From Candidatus Eiseniibacteriota bacterium (GTDB lineage Bacteria > Eisenbacteria > RBG-16-71-46), in NCBI GenBank assembly GCA_005893185.1, contig VBOS01000511.1, positions 1,722 to 7,827 of the forward strand: a DNA stretch of 6,106 nt, read 5' to 3'. A model generated the notes under the pieces. That model was given only the letters and a program-made list of their open reading frames with translations. It had not been told where the DNA came from and did not search any database. How positions within the stretch are numbered: the stretch's first letter is position 1; every line of letters starts with the position of its first letter. Position numbers and translations under genes: made by a program. Shown here in pieces: positions 1-6,106 of this stretch.

Positions 1-1002
1 GCGGATGATCTTGCCCTTCAGGCGATCCTGCCCGCCCGCGATCACCATGCCGTGCGTATCGCGCAGGCGCTTGACGATCGCCGAAGTCTCGAGCCCCGGC
101 GGCGGAGTCAGCGCCGTGACCGCGTGCGACGGGCTCGACGGGAAGAGCTTGAAGCCCAGAGCCTCAGCCCCGGCGCGGGCCGCAAGCGCCAAGCTGCGGT
201 GGCGCTCGTGGACGCGCTCGAGCCCCTCCTCCGCGATCATGGCGAGTGCTTCCTCGAGGGCGAGCACCAGGCTCACGGGCGGCGTGAACGGTGTCTCGCC
301 GAGCGGGGCGCTCTTTCGGTAGCGCCGCAGGTCGAAGTAGAAGCGCGGCAGGCCCGGCGCATCGATCAGGTCCTTCGCCCACGGCGCGAGCGACACGGTC
401 GCGATCCCCGGCGGGATCATGAGCCCCTTCTGAGAACCGCACACCACGACATCCACGCCCCAGCGGTCCTGCGGCAGCGGGTGGACGCCGATCCCGGTGA
501 TCGCGTCCACCACCAGGCGGCGGCCGCGCTCGCGCGTAACGCGCGCCAGGGCTTCGACGTCGTGGAGCGCGCCGGTCGAGGTCTCGCTCTGGGTCGCGAA
601 CACCGTGGCCAGCGATGGATCATGATCGAGCCGTCGCGCGATCTCGGCCGGATCCACGCCCGCGCCCCACTCGACCTCCACCACGTCGTGCGCGACGGCG
701 TAGGCCTCGAGCAGCGACGCCCAGCGCTCGCCGAACTTGCCGCCCGCGATCGCGAGCGCGCGCGCGCCGGGCGAGACCGTGCTCACGAGCGCCGCTTCCA
801 TCGCCCCCGTCCCCGAAGCCGCGAGCAGGAACACCTCGCCATCTGTGCCGTGGATCCAGCGCAGCTTCTCGGTGACGCGCTTCAGGGTCTCGCGGAAGCC
901 GTCGGTGCGATGGTGCGGAGGAGCCGCCGCGAGCACGCGCAGAATGCGCTCCGGGATCTCGACCGGGCCGGGCGTGAACAGTCGGACTCGCTTGGCGGTC
1001 AT
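1..1002 (-). CDS. Class V PLP-dependent aminotransferase (alanine-glyoxylate / serine-pyruvate aminotransferase family), 3' end cut off by the window edge
   Basis: This is a fold-type I PLP enzyme that moves an amino group between a small amino acid (alanine, serine or phosphoserine-like) and a 2-oxo acid in the cytoplasm. The reading frame is open from the ATG at 1000-1002 to base 1, giving 334 residues; the family is usually about 360-390, so roughly 30-50 C-terminal residues lie outside. Visible landmarks are the N-terminal LFTPGPVEIP (residues 8-17), the phosphate-binding SGTGAMEAA (63-71), GGKFGERW (87-94), the PLP-ring Asp in VVDAITG (D166), the Schiff-base lysine in GSQKGLM (K192), the TPP segment near residue 245, and AGGQDRLKGKIIR at the edge. 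The start is supported by a perfect AGGAGG at 1012-1017, 9 bases upstream. It starts 28 bp after lon, so it may be co-transcribed with it. The family call is firm; the substrate is not. In many bacteria such a gene sits beside serA and makes serine or glycine, but that neighbour is not in view. Confidence 0.9.
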   Translation of the reverse strand, partial: MTAKRVRLFTPGPVEIPERILRVLAAAPPHHRTDGFRETLKRVTEKLRWIHGTDGEVFLLAASGTGAMEAALVSTVSPGARALAIAGGKFGERWASLLEAYAVAHDVVEVEWGAGVDPAEIARRLDHDPSLATVFATQSETSTGALHDVEALARVTRERGRRLVVDAITGIGVHPLPQDRWGVDVVVCGSQKGLMIPPGIATVSLAPWAKDLIDAPGLPRFYFDLRRYRKSAPLGETPFTPPVSLVLALEEALAMIAEEGLERVHERHRSLALAARAGAEALGFKLFPSSPSHAVTALTPPPGLETSAIVKRLRDTHGMVIAGGQDRLKGKIIR

Positions 1003-1007
1003 GTCGG

Positions 1008-1022
1008 GCGCCCTCCTGGCGC
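1008..1022 (-). promoter_or_regulatory. Shine-Dalgarno of the aminotransferase displayed in a small hairpin loop
   Basis: On the minus strand the 28-bp lon-aminotransferase gap contains GCGCC, the loop AGGAG, then GGCGC: a perfect 5-bp GC stem around a 5-base loop. The AGGAGG ribosome-binding site (1012-1017) consists of the loop plus the first stem base, 9 bases from the ATG. The sequence is directly visible. Whether the stem forms in the mRNA or affects translation is inference, and such short GC stems arise easily by chance in DNA this GC-rich. Confidence 0.45.
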
Positions 1023-1030
1023 GGCGAATC

Positions 1031-3529
1031 TCAGTGCGTGTAGTGGGCGGGCTGGCTCTCGTCGGGCGGAGGAGGCGGGGCGGGCGACGGCATCACCGCC
1101 GGGCGCTCCAGGGCCACGCCCAGCACCTGGTCCATGGTCTCGATGCGAACGAACTCGAGGTCGGCGCGCACGTCATCTGGGATCTCCTCGAGGTCCTTCG
1201 CGTTCGCGGCCGGGATGACGATGGTCTTGAGCCCCGCGCGCCGCGCGGCCACCGCCTTCTCGATCAGGCCGCCGATCGGGAGCACGGTCCCGCGCAGCGT
1301 GATCTCGCCCGTCATCGCGACGTCCGGCCGCGTCGGAACGCCTGTGAGCGCGCTCACGAGCGCCACCGCCATCGTGATCCCAGCCGACGGGCCATCCTTG
1401 GGACTCGCCCCCTCGGGGATGTGCACGTGGACGTCGATGTCGCGGTAGAACCACTTGTCGAGCCCGAGTTGCTGCGCGCGCGAGCGCGCGTAGGAGAGCG
1501 CGGCCTGCCCCGATTCGCGCATCACATCGCCGAGCTTGCCCGTGAGCTGCAGCTCGCCCTTGCCCGGCAGGATCGTGACCTCGATCGTGAGCACCTCCCC
1601 GCCGGTCTCGGTCCACGCCAGCCCGTTCGCCACCCCCACGCGCGACGTGCGCTCGATCACCGAGTCCAGGAAGCGCACCGGGCCCAGCAGCCGGTGGAGG
1701 TTGCGCGGCGTGACGGACACCGGACGCTTGAGCCGATCCGACGCCTTGCGGCGCGCGACCTTGCGGGCGAGCTTCGCGATCTCGCGCTCGAGGTTGCGCA
1801 CGCCCGCTTCGCGCGTGTAGCGGTTCACCATGGCCCGCAGCGCAGGCTCGCTCACCTTGAGGTCGCCGGGCAGGAGGCCCGCCGCCTCGACCTGCTTGGG
1901 CACCAGGAAGCGCTTCCCGATCTGCATCTTCTCGGTCTCGAGGTAGCCGGGGAGCCGAATGGTCTCCATGCGGTCCTGAAGCGCGGGCGGCACGCCGTAC
2001 AGCGTGTTGGCGGTGCAGATGAACATCACCTGCGACAGGTCGAAATCCACCTCGAGGTAGTGGTCGTTGAAGGTGTGGTTCTGCTCGGGATCGAGCACCT
2101 CGAGCAGCGCGGAGGCGGGGTCGCCGCGGAAGTCCGCGCCCAGCTTGTCGATCTCGTCCAGCAGGAAGACCGGGTTCTTGCTCCCTGCGCGGCGCATGCT
2201 CTGGACGATGCGCCCCGGCATCGAGCCGATGTACGTGCGGCGATGCCCGCGGATCTCCGCCTCGTCACGCACGCCGCCGAGCGCCACGCGCACGAAGCGG
2301 CGGCCCAGCGCCCGCGCGATCGACTTCCCGAGCGAGGTCTTGCCCACTCCGGGGGGACCGAGAAAGCAGAGGATCGGGCCCTTGTGGTGGCCCGTGAGCT
2401 TCAGGACCGAGAGATACTCGACGATCCGATCCTTCACCCGCCGGAGGCCGTAGTGGTCCTCGTCCAGGATGCGCTCCACCTCACGGAGGTCCTGCCGGTC
2501 GCGGGTCACGCGGCGCCACGGCAGGGCCACCAGCCAGTCGAGGTAGTTGCGCACGACCGTCGCCTCCGGCGACATGAAGCTCATCTTCGCGAGGCGATCG
2601 AGCTCCTTGTTCGCCTTCGCCATCACATCTCGCGGCATGCGGGAGCGCTTGATCGAGGCGGCCAGCTCCTCGATCTCGTTCGCGAACTCGCTCTGGTGAC
2701 CCAGTTCCTTGCGGATCGCCTTGAGCTGCTCGTTGAGATAGAACTCCTTCTGATTCTTGTTGACCTGGGAGCGCACCTGGCCTTCGATCTTGCGCTCGAG
2801 CTTGACGATCTCGAGCTCGGCGGCCAGCGTCTCCGCCAGCACCTTGAGTCGCGCGCGCGCGTTCTCCGACTCCAACAGTCGCTGCCTCTGCGGCACCTTG
2901 ACGAGCAGGTGCGCAGCTGCGGTATGCGCGAGGATCCCGGGATCGGTGATGTTGCCGGCCGTCAGCAGCACCTCGTCCGGGATGCGCCGGTTGAGGTGCA
3001 CGTAATCGTTGAACAGCGCGAGCACGTGGCGCATCTGCGCCTCGACCTCGGCCCCCGAGACGCGGGGCTCGTCGAGCAGCGCGACCTTCACCATGTAGCA
3101 GTCGCTCGACCACTGAAAGCGCTCGACCCGGCAGCGGCACAGCCCTTCGACCAGCACGCGCAGCGTGCCGTCCGGCAGCCGGAAGAGCTGGAGCACGCGC
3201 ACCACGGTCCCGATGCGGTACAGCTCGTCGTGCGATGGATCGGCCACCTCGCTGCTCTTCTGCGCCGTCACGAACAGCATGCGGTCGCGCGCCGCCGCCC
3301 TCTCGATCGCGCGGACCGAGGGCCGCCGCCCCACGAGCAGCGGCAGGGTCATGTGGGGAAACACCACGACGTCGCGCAGCGGCAGCAGCGGCAGGCGGTC
3401 GCGGAAGGAGAAGGTCTCGTCGCCGCGGACCACGGTGATGGCCAGCGCCTTTTCCGGCTGCGACTCGGCGCCCGGAGGCGCTTTGCGCGGGGGGCGCGGC
3501 GGCCGGTCGCGGGGCGGGTTCGGGGACAC
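1031..3529 (-). CDS. lon: ATP-dependent protease Lon (LonA type)
   Basis: Lon is a cytoplasmic homohexameric AAA+ serine protease that unfolds and degrades misfolded and short-lived regulatory proteins. The 832-residue product has the full LonA layout: N-terminal substrate-binding domain from LPLLPLRDVVVFPHM (about 46-60) to about 235, a coiled-coil/linker with NKNQKEFYLNEQLKAIRKELG (257-277), AAA+ module with Walker A GPPGVGKT (391-398), Walker B VFLLDEID (454-461), sensor-1 region FICTANT (503-509), arginine-finger region DRMETIR (519-525) and GVRNLER (576-582), then the protease domain with catalytic Ser715 in DGPSAGITM and Lys758 in GGLIEKAV. Both dyad residues are intact. It is longer than E. 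coli Lon (784) because of a Pro/Arg-rich N-terminal stretch and a Pro-rich C-terminal tail (811-832). The start taken is GTG at 3527-3529; no clear Shine-Dalgarno precedes it, and another in-frame GTG (codon 33, 3431-3433) is possible. It ends with TGA. It lies 45 bp after clpX, behind a hairpin. Confidence 0.97.
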   Translation of the reverse strand: MSPNPPRDRPPRPPRKAPPGAESQPEKALAITVVRGDETFSFRDRLPLLPLRDVVVFPHMTLPLLVGRRPSVRAIERAAARDRMLFVTAQKSSEVADPSHDELYRIGTVVRVLQLFRLPDGTLRVLVEGLCRCRVERFQWSSDCYMVKVALLDEPRVSGAEVEAQMRHVLALFNDYVHLNRRIPDEVLLTAGNITDPGILAHTAAAHLLVKVPQRQRLLESENARARLKVLAETLAAELEIVKLERKIEGQVRSQVNKNQKEFYLNEQLKAIRKELGHQSEFANEIEELAASIKRSRMPRDVMAKANKELDRLAKMSFMSPEATVVRNYLDWLVALPWRRVTRDRQDLREVERILDEDHYGLRRVKDRIVEYLSVLKLTGHHKGPILCFLGPPGVGKTSLGKSIARALGRRFVRVALGGVRDEAEIRGHRRTYIGSMPGRIVQSMRRAGSKNPVFLLDEIDKLGADFRGDPASALLEVLDPEQNHTFNDHYLEVDFDLSQVMFICTANTLYGVPPALQDRMETIRLPGYLETEKMQIGKRFLVPKQVEAAGLLPGDLKVSEPALRAMVNRYTREAGVRNLEREIAKLARKVARRKASDRLKRPVSVTPRNLHRLLGPVRFLDSVIERTSRVGVANGLAWTETGGEVLTIEVTILPGKGELQLTGKLGDVMRESGQAALSYARSRAQQLGLDKWFYRDIDVHVHIPEGASPKDGPSAGITMAVALVSALTGVPTRPDVAMTGEITLRGTVLPIGGLIEKAVAARRAGLKTIVIPAANAKDLEEIPDDVRADLEFVRIETMDQVLGVALERPAVMPSPAPPPPPDESQPAHYTH

Positions 3530-3549
3530 GGGGGCTCGACTCGCGGTGC

Positions 3550-3574
3550 TAGTGTTCCGCGAACTCGCGGAGCA

Positions 3575-3577
<3 letters not shown>
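3550..3577 (-). other. Strong inverted repeat/hairpin at the clpX stop codon, in the clpX-lon gap
   Basis: Reading the minus strand, TAGTGCTCCGCG is followed by the loop AGTT and then CGCGGAACACTA, making a 12-bp stem with a single C-A mismatch. On the plus strand that position would be a U-G wobble. The clpX TAG stop forms the first three bases of the stem. No T-run follows on the minus strand, so it does not look like a standard intrinsic terminator for clpX. It could be an mRNA processing or 3'-end stabilising element, a partial terminator, or a site that reduces read-through into lon. The pairing is seen directly; any role is inference. Confidence 0.6.
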
Positions 3578-4806
<1,229 letters not shown>

Positions 4807-4821
4807 GAGACTCCCCGGCCG

Positions 4822-5406
4822 CTAGCGGCGCTTCTCGATGATCTCATCGACGATCCCGTAGGTCTTCGCCTCTTCGGCCGACATGAAGTAGTTGCGGTCG
4901 GTGTCCTTCTCGATCTGGTCCAACGGCCGCCCCGTGTGCTTGGAGAGGATGCCGTTCAGCTGCTCGCGCATCTTCACCATCTCGCGGGTGTAGATCTCGA
5001 TGTCCGTCGTCTGGCCCTGGGTGCCGCCCAGCGGCTGGTGCACCATGATACGCGAATTGGGAAGGGTGGAGCGCTTGCCCTTGGACCCGGCCGCGAGCAG
5101 CACCGCCCCCATGCTGGCCGCCTGCCCCATGCAGAGTGTCGCCACGTCGGGCTTCACGAACTGCATGGTGTCGTAGATCGCGAGCCCGGCGGAGACGAGC
5201 CCGCCGGGGGTGTGGATGTAGAGGTTGATGTCGCGGTCCGGGTCCTCGCCCTCGAGGAAGATCATCTGGGCGATCACCAAGTTCGCGATCATGTCGTCGA
5301 TCGGCGTTCCGATGAAGACGATGCGGTCCTTGAGCAGCCGCGAGTAGATATCGTAGGCGCGCTCCCCGCGCCCCGTCTGCTCCACCACGATGGGAACGAG
5401 ACCCAT
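4822..5406 (-). CDS. clpP: ATP-dependent Clp protease proteolytic subunit ClpP (Asn at the usual catalytic Asp position)
   Basis: ClpP is the tetradecameric cytoplasmic serine peptidase that degrades proteins delivered by ClpX. The 194-residue product matches the usual mature length and aligns without gaps to E. coli ClpP over most of its length. It starts MGLVPIVVEQTGRGERAYDI, so any propeptide is minimal. The nucleophile is Ser98 in GQAASMGAVLL and the triad His is His123 in MVHQPLGG. At the place of the third triad residue (E. coli mature Asp171) the sequence is KDTDRNYFMSAEEA, giving Asn172 (codon AAC, 4891-4893) instead of Asp. The oxyanion-hole HTPGG (65-69) is present. The ATG at 5404-5406 is supported by AAGGAG at 5417-5422, 10 bases upstream. 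It lies 84 bp after tig and 15 bp before clpX, and is very probably co-transcribed with clpX. Confidence 0.97.
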   Translation of the reverse strand: MGLVPIVVEQTGRGERAYDIYSRLLKDRIVFIGTPIDDMIANLVIAQMIFLEGEDPDRDINLYIHTPGGLVSAGLAIYDTMQFVKPDVATLCMGQAASMGAVLLAAGSKGKRSTLPNSRIMVHQPLGGTQGQTTDIEIYTREMVKMREQLNGILSKHTGRPLDQIEKDTDRNYFMSAEEAKTYGIVDEIIEKRR

Positions 5407-5430
5407 GTCCGCTTCACTCCTTGCCGTGTG

Positions 5431-5447
5431 CCGGGCGGGACGCCCGG
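5431..5447 (-). other. Short GC hairpin in the clpP leader
   Basis: In the 84-bp tig-clpP gap the minus strand reads CCGGGCG, loop TCC, CGCCCGG: a perfect 7-bp stem. It lies 8 bases upstream of the clpP Shine-Dalgarno AAGGAG (5417-5422). No T-run follows, so an intrinsic terminator is not supported. It may be a leader structure affecting clpP translation or tig/clpP mRNA processing, or a chance GC palindrome. I saw no convincing promoter in this gap; the only -10-like string is GATAAG near 5474-5479, with no good -35. Confidence 0.4.
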
Positions 5448-5490
5448 GTTGCCGCCGGTTCGGTTGCCTGTCCTTATCGGTCGAGAGTCA

Positions 5491-6106
5491 TCAGCGGACC
5501 GCCGGCACCACCAGCCGGGACTCACCGGCCGGCGTCTCCTGCATGTCCGCAGCGTTGATCAGCCAGTCCAGCGCCTTGCGCTCGAGCAGCGACTCGCGCA
5601 GCGCCTTGCGTCGTTCCGCGTCCTGATACCGTGCCCGCACCCGGGCCGCCTGCCGCGGCTCGGCCTGTGTCATCCGCTCGATCTCGCGCGCCACGTCCTC
5701 CTCGCTGGCCTCGAGCGCCTCCTGGCGCGCGACCGCGCCCAGCAGGATCTCACGCCGCAGCGAGCGCTCGACGCCCGGACGATAGCGGGCCTCCAGCTCG
5801 GCGCGCAGCTTCTCGTCCACCCTCCGCTCGCCGACCGCCTCGGCGATCACCCGGTCGAGCATGTAGCCCGTCAGGCGCTCCGGCAGATCGAACGGATTGC
5901 GGCGAATGAGCTCGTCGGCGATCGCGCCTTCGACCTCGCGCTGGATCCGCACCCGCTCCTCCCCCTCGAGGCTGAGGCGGACGCGCGAGCGCAGCTCCTC
6001 GAGCGATTCGAGGCGGAACACCTCCCGCGCGAAGGTATCGTCCAGATCGCGCAGCTTCTTTTCCTGGATTTTACGGATGCGCACCATGTAGCGGACCGTC
6101 TGGCCG
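5491..6106 (-). CDS. tig: Trigger factor, C-terminal part (5' end outside the window)
   Basis: Trigger factor is the ribosome-associated chaperone that shields nascent chains. The frame is open from the right edge (first whole codon at 6103-6105) to TGA at 5491-5493, giving 204 residues. The visible part begins GQTVRYMVRIRKIQEKKL, which matches the last strand of the FKBP-like PPIase domain, followed by the family signature DLDDTFAREV and the alpha-helical C-terminal chaperone domain (SLEELRSRVRLSLEGEE, then Arg/Glu-rich helices). The helix with NPFDLPERLTGYML corresponds to the family's segment around 'P.A(L)V'. The ribosome-binding domain and most of the PPIase domain are outside the window. 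An internal ATG at 6085-6087 is not the real start, because conserved TF sequence continues upstream of it. Its place directly before clpP is the classical arrangement. Confidence 0.93.
   Translation of the reverse strand, partial: GQTVRYMVRIRKIQEKKLRDLDDTFAREVFRLESLEELRSRVRLSLEGEERVRIQREVEGAIADELIRRNPFDLPERLTGYMLDRVIAEAVGERRVDEKLRAELEARYRPGVERSLRREILLGAVARQEALEASEEDVAREIERMTQAEPRQAARVRARYQDAERRKALRESLLERKALDWLINAADMQETPAGESRLVVPAVR

Noticed and set aside
52..1218. A plus-strand open frame of 388 codons opposite the aminotransferase
   Set aside because: It is Arg/Ala-rich with no family resemblance, whereas the minus-strand frame encodes a clear class V aminotransferase with its PLP lysine and Asp.
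5460..5490. A sigma-70-like promoter for clpP (GATAAG as -10)
   Set aside because: Only a partial -10 match and no acceptable -35 at the right spacing; not reported as a feature.

Overview
This window carries a GC-rich bacterial protein-quality-control cluster, with every recognisable gene on the minus strand. In transcription order (right to left) it holds the 3' part of tig (trigger factor), clpP, clpX, lon, and the first 334 codons of a class V PLP-dependent aminotransferase that runs off the left edge. The order tig-clpP-clpX-lon is a classical conserved bacterial arrangement. The high GC content and the family sequences suggest a Gram-negative-type bacterium, perhaps a deltaproteobacterial/myxobacterial, Eisenbacteria-like or Gemmatimonadota-like lineage. 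That placement is a weak inference, because no marker here fixes the taxon.

Layout by position: 5491-6106 is the tig C-terminal region (start outside the window); 5407-5490 is an 84-bp spacer with a short GC hairpin and a good Shine-Dalgarno for clpP; 4822-5406 is clpP; a 15-bp gap follows; 3575-4806 is clpX, broken by a frameshift near 4544-4552; 3530-3574 is the 45-bp clpX-lon gap, most of it taken up by a strong hairpin that includes the clpX stop codon; 1031-3529 is lon (GTG start); 1003-1030 is a 28-bp gap holding a strong Shine-Dalgarno in a hairpin loop; 1-1002 is the aminotransferase. No stretch over 300 bp lacks a gene.

Functionally, trigger factor binds nascent chains at the ribosome, ClpX unfolds tagged substrates and feeds them into the ClpP chamber, and Lon degrades misfolded and regulatory proteins on its own. 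The short gaps and common strand suggest co-transcription. The aminotransferase is metabolic and probably begins the next functional block.

No wholly new system is visible. The points that deserve a second look are: (1) clpX has lost about 5-9 residues (3n+1 bases) of the conserved AVYNHYKR region just before Walker A, so as written it cannot give full-length ClpX; (2) ClpP has Asn (N172) where the catalytic-triad Asp is expected; (3) a 12-bp-stem hairpin begins exactly at the clpX stop codon; (4) lon has a Pro/Arg-rich N-terminal extension, a GTG start and no evident Shine-Dalgarno.
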